64,000 bases of DNA from Paenibacillus sp. BK033. GTDB lineage: Bacteria; Bacillota; Bacilli; Paenibacillales; Paenibacillaceae. The DNA lies in assembly GCF_004345425.1 (NCBI RefSeq), contig NZ_SLVP01000001.1:1426001-1490000 (forward strand), given 5' to 3'. Positions 34,597 through 43,574 of the stretch are shown piece by piece (the first letter of the stretch is position 1; the number at the start of each line of letters is the position of its first letter). A program made the position numbers and the translations under genes. The notes beneath the pieces were generated by a model. It did no database searches, was not told the origin of the DNA, and saw nothing but the letters and a program-made list of their open reading frames with translations.

Positions 34597-34788
34597 GCTT
34601 TTCTACCACACTCCTCTCAAAGTCTACAAAATTAGACGCAATTGAGAGGGATAGGTTGCGATGATTTTCAGCCGGCATTCAGGTGTAAATTATGGCAGAG
34701 GATTTGCAAACCTTGGCATGGACGGATAAAAGAGGTGGAAAAGAATAACAATAAGGGCATGAAGGGAAAAACGGGATGAGGTGATGGC

Positions 34789-35493
34789 ATGGCACAGCTG
34801 TTCGAACGGCTGGACCTGAAGGAATGGCTGGACGGGGATAGCGTAGAGCCGGTGGAGCTGGAAAAAAGTCTCCGGGAAGTATGGGGCGTAAATCGGTATC
34901 TTGGCGGAAATCCGTCTTTGTTTGTTCATCTGGAGAGGCTGATGCGCAAGCTGGCGCCAAGCGAACCGCTTCGGGTATTGGATGTAGCGACGGGGCTGGC
35001 GGATCTTCCGGTTGCATTTGTTGGCTGGTGTGAAAAAAGAGGCAGGAAGGTCTCGCTTGTCGCGGTGGACAACCATCCGCAAATCGTCCAGCTGGCGGCC
35101 CGCCGGACGAATGCTTATCCGGCCATTGAAGTCTTGCAGGCGGACGGAACGGACCTGCCCTTTGCGGACCGCAGCTTCGATCTGGCTTTTTGCAATCTTG
35201 CCCTGCATCATTTGGACGAGCGATCTGCGGTCAAGCTGCTTGCCGAAATGGCCCGCGTGACTCGCGTTGGCTGGGTCGTAACGGATCTGGAGCGGCATCG
35301 CCTCGCCTATCTGGCAGCGAAGCTGCTGGCGAGGTTCGTATGGAAAAGCCCGGTCACAAGGCATGACGGACCGCTCTCCGTTCAACGCTCCTTCACTCCG
35401 CAGGAGGCCCGGGAGCTCGTTGAGCTTGCCGGCGTGAATGCGGCGGTACATAAACATTTTCCGTTCCGGTTAGCCGTGGTTGGACATGAATAG
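34789..35493 (+). CDS. Class I SAM-dependent methyltransferase of the polyketide-like operon
   Basis: The 234-residue protein has the SAM motif I VLDVATGLADLPVAF (about residues 63-77), acidic motif II LVAVDNHP (about 88-95), and FDLAFCNLALHHLDE (about 130-144), as in the UbiE/Methyltransf_11 group. It probably methylates an oxygen or carbon of a small molecule. GATGAGGTG lies just before the ATG. It overlaps the FAD gene by 8 bases and opens a tight four-gene operon with a ketosynthase, so the target is likely the product of that pathway. A similar methyltransferase-plus-FAD pair often accompanies bacterial type III polyketide synthases. Confidence 0.88.
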   Translation: MAQLFERLDLKEWLDGDSVEPVELEKSLREVWGVNRYLGGNPSLFVHLERLMRKLAPSEPLRVLDVATGLADLPVAFVGWCEKRGRKVSLVAVDNHPQIVQLAARRTNAYPAIEVLQADGTDLPFADRSFDLAFCNLALHHLDERSAVKLLAEMARVTRVGWVVTDLERHRLAYLAAKLLARFVWKSPVTRHDGPLSVQRSFTPQEARELVELAGVNAAVHKHFPFRLAVVGHE

Positions 35494-36673
35494 GTATGAC
35501 GTCATTGTCGTAGGTGCCGGTCCCTCCGGCAGCGCATCCGCCAGATTGCTGGCTGCCAGCGGGGTCCGCGTCTTGCTGCTCGATGCGGAAGCCTTCCCTC
35601 GGCGAAAGCCTTGCGGCGAATCCTTGAATCCGGGCGCGGTTGCCGCTCTGGGGAGGATAACGGGTTATGCGCATGCCCGGGAAGCCTTCGATTTCCCGTC
35701 CAGTCCGATACAAGGCTGGAGAGTAAGCAACGGCAGTGCTTCGCTTGAAGCCGTATTTCCGGAAGGGCAGTACGGGGCGGGATGCCGCAGGGAACAGGTC
35801 GATCACTGGCTTGCCGAGCAGGCCGGCAGGGCTGGTGCAGCATTCGAACAGCGAACGAAGGCGGAGCGTCTCATCTGGGAAGGAGACAGAGTGGCCGGCG
35901 TAATCGCCCGCTCTCCGGCAGGCAAGCCGATGACCATACGCGCCTCGCTAGTTATTGGAAGCGACGGCCTGCGGTCCGTTGTGGCGAGAAGCGCCAAGGT
36001 GAACCGCTACGGTTCGCTTCGCAAAGCTGCTTTTACGGCGCGCTTGAACGGGGTGCTCGGGCTAAATGGCAAGGTCGAGTTGTTTACGGCCGGCGATGGT
36101 AAAGTGATTGGTCTTGCTCCGATTGGAGGCGGCCAGGCGAACATGACCGTTGTGCTTGGCAGCGCCGAGGCCGCGTCATTGGCAGACAAAGACCGGTCCG
36201 GCCTAGTTCTTCGCGAAGCGAGGGCTGTACCGGAGCTGGCGGAGCGGCTGCGGGATGCGGAGATTGAAGGCGGCGTGCTGACATGCGGTCCCTTCGACCG
36301 ACCGGTTATTCCGCATGACATAGCTGGCATGGTTCTGCTCGGCGATGCGGCGGGTTATTACGATCCGTTAACCGGACAGGGGATCTACCGGGCATTAAGA
36401 AGCGCGGAGCTTGCGGCACCTGCCATCGTACAGACGCTTCAGACGCGCGATCCCGAGCCGCTCCGGCAATATAGAATGGCCCGGCAGACTGAATTTGCAA
36501 CCGGCACCAGAGTGCAGCACATCATTGAACGCTTAAGCAGACATCCTCTCTTATGGCGCTCAGCCCTTCGAGTCATTGGCGCTTCCTCGCTGATGACCAA
36601 TAAGCTGGCCGAGATCATCGGAGATTGCCCGAAGGAGACGAATACATGTATACCCGTAATGAAGTCACCATAA
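35486..36673 (+). CDS. FAD-dependent oxidoreductase (geranylgeranyl-reductase/hydroxylase-like)
   Basis: The 395-residue flavoprotein starts with the GxGxxG motif YDVIVVGAGPSGSASARLLA and has the second FAD motif GMVLLGDAAGYYDPLTGQG (about 283-301) of aromatic hydroxylases and geranylgeranyl reductases; PRRKPCGESLNP (about 37-48) is common in the reductase branch. ATG 35486 is chosen because the motif starts at once; a TTG at 35480 is the alternative. The gene overlaps both neighbours, by 8 and 28 bases, so the four proteins are made together. Its job may be hydroxylation or reduction of a polyketide chain. Confidence 0.88.
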   Translation: MNRYDVIVVGAGPSGSASARLLAASGVRVLLLDAEAFPRRKPCGESLNPGAVAALGRITGYAHAREAFDFPSSPIQGWRVSNGSASLEAVFPEGQYGAGCRREQVDHWLAEQAGRAGAAFEQRTKAERLIWEGDRVAGVIARSPAGKPMTIRASLVIGSDGLRSVVARSAKVNRYGSLRKAAFTARLNGVLGLNGKVELFTAGDGKVIGLAPIGGGQANMTVVLGSAEAASLADKDRSGLVLREARAVPELAERLRDAEIEGGVLTCGPFDRPVIPHDIAGMVLLGDAAGYYDPLTGQGIYRALRSAELAAPAIVQTLQTRDPEPLRQYRMARQTEFATGTRVQHIIERLSRHPLLWRSALRVIGASSLMTNKLAEIIGDCPKETNTCIPVMKSP

Positions 36674-37134
36674 ATTGCGATAAAAAAACGGCTTTCGATT
36701 ATGCCCGGCAAGTGGAGAATTGGCCGGCGCTGCTTCCGCATTACCGCGGAGTGCAGTTCGAGCAGGGCAGCAGCGATCGGGGCGGACTTGTCATGATGCG
36801 GGCGGTAAGACCGTTTAAGCCGTTTAAATGGCCGGTCTGGTGGGTTAGCGAAATGAAGGTGGACGAGCGGTTATGCTCGGTGTATTACAAGCATATTCGC
36901 GGCGTTACGACCGGAATGGAAGTCGAATGGCTGATAGAAGCTCTGGATGAAAAGGATCAGGTCAAGGTGACGATCATCCACCGCTGGCTGCAGCCGCCGC
37001 TGGGAAGAAGACTGGCAGCCGACATGATCGGCGAGGTATTCGTTTATGCAATTGCAGACCGGACTTTGCAGGGCTTGAAACAGCGGATCGAAGAGCGTGG
37101 GAACCAGCAAGACATCCAGGAAGAGGTGGGCTAA
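36646..37134 (+). CDS. SRPBCC (START-like) protein, possible polyketide aromatase/cyclase
   Basis: The 162-residue protein has a START/SRPBCC pattern: MYTRNEVTINCDKKTAFDYA at the start, VENWPALLPHYRGVQFEQ (about 25-42) and a long C-terminal helix (AADMIGEVFVYAIADRTLQG). Such proteins bind hydrophobic ligands; in type II polyketide operons related proteins cyclise the chain. AAGGAG lies 9 bases before ATG 36646, and the first 28 bases overlap the FAD gene. No catalytic residue can be named. The next gene starts one base after its stop. Confidence 0.8.
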   Translation: MYTRNEVTINCDKKTAFDYARQVENWPALLPHYRGVQFEQGSSDRGGLVMMRAVRPFKPFKWPVWWVSEMKVDERLCSVYYKHIRGVTTGMEVEWLIEALDEKDQVKVTIIHRWLQPPLGRRLAADMIGEVFVYAIADRTLQGLKQRIEERGNQQDIQEEVG

Positions 37135-37135
37135 T

Positions 37136-38368
37136 ATGAACGAGATTAGAGCGGTGGTAACCGGCATCGGCTGCGTAACCCCGATTGGCATAGGAGTCGA
37201 AGCGCTATGGGCGGGCGTGCAGCGGGGGGAAAGCGCCGTCAAACCGATCGATCGATTCGCACCGGAGGGGCTTCGCAGCCGGATCGCCGCGCAAATTCCG
37301 CATTTCGAAGCGACGGCTTTCATGGACAAGAAGCGGGCGCACCGGATGGACCGATACTCCCAGCTTGCCGTAGCCGGCGGCATTATGGCGCTTCGCGATG
37401 CCGGACTGGATGCGGAGGATCTGGAAACCGAGCGGGCAGGCGTCTTTATGGGCTCGGCTCTAGGCGGGATCGCTTTTGCGGAGGAGCAATGCGGGCAATA
37501 TTTCCAAGGCGGCTTCCGTTCGGTGTCCCCAACGCTTGGATTCTCCGTATTTGGCGGTGCAGCCTCCTGCAATCTCGCCATGGAGTTCGGATTTACCGGA
37601 CCCAACGAAACAAATTCGATGTCCTGCGGCTCCGGCGCGGTGGCCATCGGCAGGGCTTTGCAGGCTATCCGGCGAGGCGAAGCGGATGTCGTGCTGGCCG
37701 GCGGATCGGAAGCACCGCTTGCTCCGTTGTCTTTTGGCGCTTTCGATATGCTGCGCGCGATGTCGACGCGCAATGAAGAACCGGCGAGCGCAAGCAGACC
37801 GTTTGACCGGACCCGGGACGGCTTTGTCATGGGAGAAGGCTCCGCTATCCTGGTTATCGAAGCCGAGCATCACGCCCGTGCCCGCGGCGCAAGGATTTAC
37901 GGAGAGCTGGCTGGCTTTGGATTAACAAACGACGCCCATCATATGAGCGCGCCTCTTCCAACGGGGGAACAAGCGGCGCGGGCGCTCAAGCTGGCGCTCT
38001 CCAGCGCGGATATGTCGCCGGATGACGTCTCATACGTCAATGCGCATGGTTCTTCCACGCTGCTTAACGATGTGACGGAATCAAAGGTGATCCGAAGCGT
38101 ATTCGGCAGCCGCCCGGTAGCGGTAAGCGGAACGAAAGGCCTATACGGCCATCCGCTTGGAGCATCCGGCGCGATAGAAGCGGCGATTACGCTGCTTTCC
38201 TTGAATCAAGGCTGGCTGCCGCCAACAACGAATCTGAACGACCCTGATCCGGAGGCCGAGATTGATCTGGTCTCCCGGCAGGCAAGAGAGGTGAAGGCCG
38301 AAGCCGCCGTTTCGAATTCCTACGGCTTCGGCGGGGTAAATGCGGTATTGGCATTCCGCAAAGCATAA
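37136..38368 (+). CDS. Beta-ketoacyl-ACP synthase (FabF/KS-alpha-like)
   Basis: The 410-residue condensing enzyme has the full catalytic triad: Cys C164 in SMSCGSGAVAIGRA, His H304 in VNAHGSSTLL and His H339 in GLYGHPLGASGA, plus Lys in SGTKG and the terminal NSYGFGGVNAVL. It should carry out decarboxylative Claisen condensation with malonyl-ACP. The order methyltransferase, FAD enzyme, SRPBCC, ketosynthase suggests a special pathway rather than primary fatty acid synthesis. No chain length factor, acyl carrier protein or ketoreductase lies nearby. ATG 37136 has GAAGAGGTGGG upstream; the frame is open from 37097. A terminator follows. Confidence 0.92.
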   Translation: MNEIRAVVTGIGCVTPIGIGVEALWAGVQRGESAVKPIDRFAPEGLRSRIAAQIPHFEATAFMDKKRAHRMDRYSQLAVAGGIMALRDAGLDAEDLETERAGVFMGSALGGIAFAEEQCGQYFQGGFRSVSPTLGFSVFGGAASCNLAMEFGFTGPNETNSMSCGSGAVAIGRALQAIRRGEADVVLAGGSEAPLAPLSFGAFDMLRAMSTRNEEPASASRPFDRTRDGFVMGEGSAILVIEAEHHARARGARIYGELAGFGLTNDAHHMSAPLPTGEQAARALKLALSSADMSPDDVSYVNAHGSSTLLNDVTESKVIRSVFGSRPVAVSGTKGLYGHPLGASGAIEAAITLLSLNQGWLPPTTNLNDPDPEAEIDLVSRQAREVKAEAAVSNSYGFGGVNAVLAFRKA

Positions 38369-38373
38369 TGAAG

Positions 38374-38412
38374 AGGCAGTTTCCGTTAGGGATAGCGGGA
38401 ACTGCCTTTTTC
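38374..38412 (+). terminator. Terminator of the ketosynthase operon
   Basis: AGGCAGTTTCCG (38374-38385) pairs with CGGGAACTGCCT (38396-38407) with one mismatch, followed by TTTTTC. Confidence 0.8.
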
Positions 38413-38446
38413 TATTTCAGCTCTTGAGCGTGCATCAGATGTATAC

Positions 38447-38482
38447 CCTCCGAATCCTCCGAATCCTTCGAATCCTTCGAAT
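38447..38482. repeat. Four tandem 9-bp repeats
   Basis: CCTCCGAAT, CCTCCGAAT, CCTTCGAAT, CCTTCGAAT in direct succession (38447-38482), between the ketosynthase terminator and the icmF promoter. Noncoding as far as I can tell; a copy-number-variable tract is possible. Confidence 0.8.
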
Positions 38483-38536
38483 CCCTCACCGTATAAAGCA
38501 ACCGAGTGTAAAAGCAAGCTGATCGGCAAGCATCAC

Positions 38537-38566
38537 TTGCCCGCAAGCGAATATTGTAGTTATAGG
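38537..38566 (+). promoter_or_regulatory. Possible promoter of icmF
   Basis: TTGCCC (38537-38542), an 18-base spacer and TATAGG (38561-38566), 50 bases before the icmF ATG. Four of six matches in each box. Confidence 0.4.
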
Positions 38567-38616
38567 ATGGATGGAGCCGAAGCGGTATAACCTGATCGGA
38601 AGGGGCGGGAACCAGC

Positions 38617-41600
38617 ATGGAAATACCCGTATATCGCCCGCAAAACCATGTGCGGTTCATTACGGCAGCCGCTTTATTTGACGGGCATGACGCATCAATC
38701 AACATTATGAGGCGGATTCTGCAAGCCTCCGGAGTCGAGGTTGTTCATATCGGCCATAACCGGTCGGTTCAGGAGGTGACCAGCGCTGCGATCCAAGAGG
38801 ATGTTCAGGGCATTGCGATCAGCTCTTACCAGGGCGGCCATATCGAATATTTAACTTATATGTTTGATGTGCTGAAGCAGGCCGGAGCGGGGCATATCAA
38901 AATTTTCGCTGGCGGGGGCGGCGTCATTATTCCCTCCGAGATTGAAGCGTTGGAGCGTTATGGCATCGCCAAAGTCTTCTCCCCGGAGGACGGCCGCAGG
39001 ATGGGGCTGCAGGGAATGATCAATTTCATGATTGAAGCCTGCGATGAGCCGACGCCGAGACAGGCCGAAGAGGATCTTAGACTGGCGAAGCAGCGCGATT
39101 GGGGAGCCATGGCAAGGCTGATCTCCTCGGCCGAGGATCAGGCTGCGGGCGTGTCTGCCGATGATTGTACAGCTGCCGTACTGCAGCAGTTGAGGGAGAA
39201 TGTCCCCGGAGTGCCGGTGCTGGGAATAACCGGAACGGGAGGCGCCGGCAAAAGCTCCTTGACGGATGAGCTTGTACGCCGATTCCTGGACGATTTTCCC
39301 AACCGCTCGATTGCCGTCATCTCGGTGGATCCGACCAAGATGAAGTCCGGCGGAGCGCTGCTGGGGGATAGGATCCGAATGAATGCCATTCATGATCCGC
39401 GGGCATTCATGCGCAGTATGGCCACAAGAAAATCAAAGACGGAGATCAGCGAAGCCACAAGCGACGCGATCGCAGTCGCCAAGCATGCGGGATACGACTT
39501 TGTTATCGTGGAGACAAGCGGAATTGGCCAAGGGGATGCTGCCATAGTAGAGCTGTGCGATATCGCCATGTACGTCATGACCAGCGAATACGGCGCCGCT
39601 AGCCAGCTGGAGAAAATCGATATGATCGATTACGCCGACGTGATCGTCATTAACAAATTTGAACGCCAAGGCTCGGAGGATGCCTTGAGGGATGTCCGCA
39701 GGCAGTATAAGCGCAGTAGACGGCTTGATACGGCTCATAATGAGCAGCTTCCCGTATTCGGAACGATGGCGAGTCAATTCAACGACCCGGGCGTAACGAT
39801 GCTCTTCCGGCACGTGATGAAGCTTGCCCAGGACAAATCCGGCGGCAGTTGGCCGGTTCGGCTGGATGAGTCCGGTTTAAGGGCTACAAAGAGAAACTTG
39901 ATTATTCCGCAGGACCGTACCGGATATTTGCGAGAGATTGTTCAGACGGTCCGGCAATACAAGAAGGATATCGAGGAGCAGGTTGCGGTTGTCCGCACGA
40001 TTGCCCAGCTGAAGGGTACGAGACAGCTCATTTACGCCAATCAGGAACGGCTTCTGACAAGAGAGGAAACGGCGTTTTTCGCGGATAAGCTGGACGCGAT
40101 GGCTGCGGAATGGGAAGACCGGCTGCATCCCGATTGCCGGAAACAGCTTGCCGATTGGCCGACCATCCGCAATCTTTACCGGCCTGTTGTTCTGGAATCG
40201 CTTTCGGGCAGCGCGGTGCCTAAAGTCAGCCTTCCCAAATTCCATGAGACGGGCGAGCTGCTCCGCTGGCTTCTGAAAGAGAACTTGCCGGGGTATTTCC
40301 CGTACACGGCGGGTGTATTCGCCTTTAAGCGAACCGACGAGGAACCCAAACGCCAGTTTGCCGGAGAAGGCACGCCGGAGCGGACGAACCGCCGGTTCCA
40401 TTATTTGTGCCGGAATGACGAGGCCAAGCGGTTATCCACAGCCTTCGACAGCGTGACCTTATACGGCCAGGATCCAAGCAACCGCCCGGATATATACGGA
40501 AGGATCGGGAACAGCGGGGTCAATGTTTGTACGCTTGAGGATATGAAAAAGCTGTACGAAGGCTTTGATCTCTGCCATCCGTCGGTCAGCGTGTCGATGA
40601 CGATTAACGGGCCGGCGCCTATCCTGCTGGCTATGTTCATGAATACGGCGATCGATCAGCAGGCGGATAAATTCATTGCGGAAAACGGCCGACAGCCGGA
40701 TGAATCGGAGTACCGGAACATCAAGGCGGGAGCGCTCCGATCCGTGAGAGGTACGGTGCAGGCGGATATTTTGAAGGAGGACCAAGGTCAGAATACCTGC
40801 ATTTTCAGCACGGAATTTTCGCTTAAAATGATGGGAGACATCCAGCAATATTTTATCGATCACGGCGTACGCCATTATTATTCCGTCAGCATAAGCGGAT
40901 ACCACATTGCGGAGGCTGGCGCAAATCCGGTCACGCAGCTGGCTTTTACGCTGGCTAACGGCTTCACTTATGTCGAGTATTATTTGGCCAGGGGCATGTC
41001 TATCGATGACTTTGCTCCAAATCTATCGTTCTTCTTCAGCAACGGCCTTGATCCCGAATACAGCGTAATGGGGCGCGTGGCGCGGCGCATCTGGGCAACC
41101 GTCATGAAATTTAAATACGGGGCTAACGAACGAAGCCAGAAGCTAAAATACCACATCCAGACATCCGGCCGTTCGCTGCATGCGCAGGAAATGGATTTTA
41201 ACGATATCCGGACCACGCTGCAAGCGTTAATGGCCACTTACGATAACTGTAACTCCCTGCATACCAACGCGTATGACGAGGCGGTCACGACCCCTACGGA
41301 GAACTCCGTCCGAAGGGCAATGGCGATCCAGCTTATTATCAATCGGGAATTTGGACTCGCGAAGAACGAGAATCCTCTCCAGGGCTCTTTTATCGTGGAA
41401 GAGCTGACCGACCTGGTGGAGGAGGCCGTGCTGGAGGAGTTTCTGCGCATTCATGAGCGCGGCGGGGTGCTGGGCGCCATGGAAACCCAGTATCAACGGG
41501 GGAAGATCCAGGAGGAATCGTTATTTTACGAACAGAAAAAGCATGCCGGTGAGCTGCCGATTATCGGAGTGAACACGTTCCTCAATCCCAATCCCGAAGA

Positions 41601-41847
41601 AACGCGAACGGATATCGAGCTGGCACGGTCGACGGAAGCAGAGAGGTTGGCTCAAATCCGCCGATTGCAGGCTTTTCAGAAAAAACATCAGGAGGAGTGC
41701 CCGGACGCGCTCGAGGAGCTGAAGAAGGCGGCGGTAACCGGCGGCAATCTGTTCGAAGCCTTAATGGAGGTTGTAAAAAGCGCCTCGATCGGTCAAATCA
41801 CGGATGCGTTATTCGAAGTTGGGGGGCAATACAGGAGGAATATGTAA
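38617..41847 (+). CDS. icmF: Fused isobutyryl-CoA mutase IcmF
   Basis: The 1076-residue adenosylcobalamin enzyme interconverts isobutyryl-CoA and n-butyryl-CoA (some members also isovaleryl- and pivalyl-CoA). The N-terminal B12-binding domain (about 12-140) has [13 protein letters not shown] with the cobalt-binding His H24. A central MeaB/G3E-type GTPase chaperone domain (about 195-420) has the P-loop GTGGAGKSS and [19 protein letters not shown]. The C-terminal part (about 560-1076) is the acyl-CoA-binding mutase barrel, with [19 protein letters not shown] and [20 protein letters not shown]. This order is the IcmF fusion. It could feed branched or straight C4 starters to the condensing enzyme upstream, or serve valine breakdown. 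Confidence 0.96.
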   Translation: MEIPVYRPQNHVRFITAAALFDGHDASINIMRRILQASGVEVVHIGHNRSVQEVTSAAIQEDVQGIAISSYQGGHIEYLTYMFDVLKQAGAGHIKIFAGGGGVIIPSEIEALERYGIAKVFSPEDGRRMGLQGMINFMIEACDEPTPRQAEEDLRLAKQRDWGAMARLISSAEDQAAGVSADDCTAAVLQQLRENVPGVPVLGITGTGGAGKSSLTDELVRRFLDDFPNRSIAVISVDPTKMKSGGALLGDRIRMNAIHDPRAFMRSMATRKSKTEISEATSDAIAVAKHAGYDFVIVETSGIGQGDAAIVELCDIAMYVMTSEYGAASQLEKIDMIDYADVIVINKFERQGSEDALRDVRRQYKRSRRLDTAHNEQLPVFGTMASQFNDPGVTMLFRHVMKLAQDKSGGSWPVRLDESGLRATKRNLIIPQDRTGYLREIVQTVRQYKKDIEEQVAVVRTIAQLKGTRQLIYANQERLLTREETAFFADKLDAMAAEWEDRLHPDCRKQLADWPTIRNLYRPVVLESLSGSAVPKVSLPKFHETGELLRWLLKENLPGYFPYTAGVFAFKRTDEEPKRQFAGEGTPERTNRRFHYLCRNDEAKRLSTAFDSVTLYGQDPSNRPDIYGRIGNSGVNVCTLEDMKKLYEGFDLCHPSVSVSMTINGPAPILLAMFMNTAIDQQADKFIAENGRQPDESEYRNIKAGALRSVRGTVQADILKEDQGQNTCIFSTEFSLKMMGDIQQYFIDHGVRHYYSVSISGYHIAEAGANPVTQLAFTLANGFTYVEYYLARGMSIDDFAPNLSFFFSNGLDPEYSVMGRVARRIWATVMKFKYGANERSQKLKYHIQTSGRSLHAQEMDFNDIRTTLQALMATYDNCNSLHTNAYDEAVTTPTENSVRRAMAIQLIINREFGLAKNENPLQGSFIVEELTDLVEEAVLEEFLRIHERGGVLGAMETQYQRGKIQEESLFYEQKKHAGELPIIGVNTFLNPNPEETRTDIELARSTEAERLAQIRRLQAFQKKHQEECPDALEELKKAAVTGGNLFEALMEVVKSASIGQITDALFEVGGQYRRNM

Positions 41848-41929
41848 GGATGGGATAGAAAATATAGGAAAATAGCTATGGCGAGATAAAGCCGAATGAA
41901 AAGCTAAGACGAACCGGAGGGAAGCATCC

Positions 41930-42088
41930 GTGCTTGTGATGACATTCATTTTAACTTTGATGAACTCGATATTGCTGCTCGTTATTTACCTTCATCTGCC
42001 GAAGCGGGATATCGCGCAGGAAGCCGTTGAACGGGCATGGGCGAATGACCGGAGGAGACAAGAAGAGAAGCAGGCGGGCGACTCTTAA
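41930..42088 (+). CDS. Small single-membrane-segment protein (52 aa)
   Basis: A short frame with GTG start at 41930 and CCGGAGGGAAG 6-9 bases upstream. The product has one N-terminal hydrophobic helix (MTFILTLMNSILLLVIYLHL, about residues 4-23) and a charged C-terminal tail rich in Arg, Glu and Gln (EAVERAWANDRRRQEEK). It resembles the small tail-anchored-like proteins common in Bacillales; I do not recognise the family. It lies 82 bases after icmF. Evidence is the good binding site, the clean topology and the lack of another gene there; function unknown. Confidence 0.6.
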   Translation: MLVMTFILTLMNSILLLVIYLHLPKRDIAQEAVERAWANDRRRQEEKQAGDS

Positions 42089-42114
42089 AAACTAAACATA
42101 ACTCTTGAGAATAG

Positions 42115-42145
42115 AAAAACCTCCAACTCATAAGAATTGGAGGTT
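42115..42145 (-). terminator. Terminator of the DUF2653 gene pair
   Basis: On the minus strand AACCTCCAA (42145-42137) pairs with TTGGAGGTT (42126-42118) and is followed by TTTC. It may also stop transcripts from the 52-aa gene, though no T run follows on the plus strand. Confidence 0.75.
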
Positions 42146-42159
42146 AATCTCATACCCGG

Positions 42160-42444
42160 CTAATCCTCGATATCCGCCCACATTTCCTCTTCGTCCACAT
42201 CCAGCTTAATGTTGGTGCGGAAGACGCGGCGGTTGTATTGCCGGTACATATATTGCTCGATAGCCTCGAGCAGATTCGCTTCAATGATATATTGGCTCCG
42301 ACCGTTAACCCATACTTCCGCGGTGAAGCCGTACTCTTCGTCCCAAGCCAGCTGCACCTCCACGTCCGAAGGTTGCACGCCTCTTCGATCTGCCATATGC
42401 AGACAAACGGCATTGATAATTTCGTCCGTGTAAATTCTTGTCAT
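42160..42444 (-). CDS. DUF2653 (YxcD-like) protein
   Basis: The 94-residue acidic protein has IINAVCLHMADRRGVQPSDV near the start, EYGFTAEVWVNGRSQYI in the middle, and an acidic end; this matches the DUF2653/YxcD family of Bacillales. There is no signal or membrane segment. The function of the family is unknown to me. It begins immediately at the stop of the upstream membrane protein gene, so the two are co-transcribed. Confidence 0.85.
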   Translation of the reverse strand: MTRIYTDEIINAVCLHMADRRGVQPSDVEVQLAWDEEYGFTAEVWVNGRSQYIIEANLLEAIEQYMYRQYNRRVFRTNIKLDVDEEEMWADIED

Positions 42445-42873
42445 TTAGTAAGGTCTCCGTGGATCGGGATTATTTTTCTTCTTGAACATGCGGAACAGCG
42501 AAATCACGATTCGTACCAGAACGAAGATCGCAATCAGGTTAATGAGGAGGCCGAAGAACTGACCCATGCCGCCCATATTGCCAAGCAGACCGCCGAACAG
42601 CATGCCTGCGAGACCGCCGATCAGCATACCCTTCATAAAGCTGCCGCCGCTGAAAAAGCCTTTGTTCGTTGTCGCAGCGCCGGTTTTATTCGTTGTAGCG
42701 CCAGTCTTTGTACCGGAAGTCGATTCCTGTACGTTAGCTTGTTTCTTGGGGGTTTGCGTGTAACTTTGTTTTGGAGATTTGAATCCTCCTCCGCGCTTTG
42801 CCGCATCCGCTTGGCCTAGACCAAATGTCAGAAACAAAGCGAAAGCCATGATGACTAGTAACCCTTTTTTCAT
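42445..42873 (-). CDS. Small secreted or membrane protein, Ser/Thr-rich then Gly-rich (TIM44-like start)
   Basis: The 142-residue protein has a signal peptide (MKKGLLVIMAFALFLTFGLG, with AxA-type ADA at about residue 24), a Lys/Thr/Ser-rich spacer (about 25-70), a glycine-rich hydrophobic segment (MLIGGLAGMLFGGLLG) and a second membrane helix (FFGLLINLIAIFVLVRIVIS), and a basic tail. The layout resembles the N-terminal half of bacterial TIM44-like membrane proteins. ATG 42873 has GGAGGAG 8 bases upstream; the frame is open to 42909 but without a binding site. It forms an operon with the DUF2653 gene. Function unknown. Confidence 0.82.
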   Translation of the reverse strand: MKKGLLVIMAFALFLTFGLGQADAAKRGGGFKSPKQSYTQTPKKQANVQESTSGTKTGATTNKTGAATTNKGFFSGGSFMKGMLIGGLAGMLFGGLLGNMGGMGQFFGLLINLIAIFVLVRIVISLFRMFKKKNNPDPRRPY

Positions 42874-43011
42874 TCTGTACGTCTCCTCCTGCTTCGATGT
42901 GTAGCTCAATAATTGCTATGATACACATTTACGGCTAATATTAACGGAGGTTTCAAAAATATTTTTGTACACAATGTTCCAAATCATATATATGCAAAGG
43001 AGAGAACCCCT

Positions 43012-43545
43012 ATGAATTATCCATCTGCTTATATATCGTACCTAGCGGAGTTTAACGGGACGCGGGATTTCTTCGAATGTCATGAGCTACTGGAGGAGCA
43101 CTGGAAGGAGCATCCGGACGATCCCCGGGCGTTGTTGTGGGTTGGACTCATTCAGCTTGCCGTCGGCCAATATCACGAGCGGCGGGGGAATTCGAATGGT
43201 GCTTTAAAAATGTACGAAAAGGCGCTCGGGAAGCTGGATCTGCTCTCCCTTGAGCAGTTAGGTCTGGACGGAACGCGGACGATCGAGGATCTTTCGCGCC
43301 GGTACGACTGCCTGCGAAAGGGTCAATCGCTGCCTTACCGAGACATGACGCTTGTCGTAACGGATCCCGAGCTGGAGCGGCATTGCATTCAGCTATGCGA
43401 TGCCTTACAGGTGAAATGGGGAAGCAGCAGCCCCATGAATGCGGATGCTTTGATTCACCGGCATAAATTGCGTGACCGCAGCGACGTATTAGCGGAGAGG
43501 GCAGCAGCAATCGAAGCGAAAAAAAGGAACCGGACCGCGGAATAA
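43012..43545 (+). CDS. DUF309 domain protein
   Basis: The 177-residue protein has the family signature FNGTRDFFECHELLEEHWKE (about residues 14-33), with the His and Glu typical of DUF309, then LLWVGLIQLAVGQYHERRGN. Family members are small helical bundles of unknown role. AAAGGAGAG precedes the ATG. The 3' end overlaps a two-way terminator shared with the convergent carbonic anhydrase gene. Confidence 0.9.
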   Translation: MNYPSAYISYLAEFNGTRDFFECHELLEEHWKEHPDDPRALLWVGLIQLAVGQYHERRGNSNGALKMYEKALGKLDLLSLEQLGLDGTRTIEDLSRRYDCLRKGQSLPYRDMTLVVTDPELERHCIQLCDALQVKWGSSSPMNADALIHRHKLRDRSDVLAERAAAIEAKKRNRTAE

Positions 43546-43569
43546 CCACGCGCGCCCGGTTCCTTTTTT
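43521..43569. terminator. Bidirectional terminator between DUF309 and carbonic anhydrase genes
   Basis: GGAACCGG (43526-43533) pairs with CCGGTTCC (43556-43563), with five A before it and six T after it. The left arm lies inside the DUF309 coding end. Confidence 0.75.
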
Positions 43570-43574
43570 GTATG

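Noticed and set aside
34686..34694. Sigma-K-like -10 (CATAATTTA on the minus strand) before the GH18 gene
   Set aside because: No AC-type -35 lies 16-17 bases upstream, so the match is too weak to report as a promoter.
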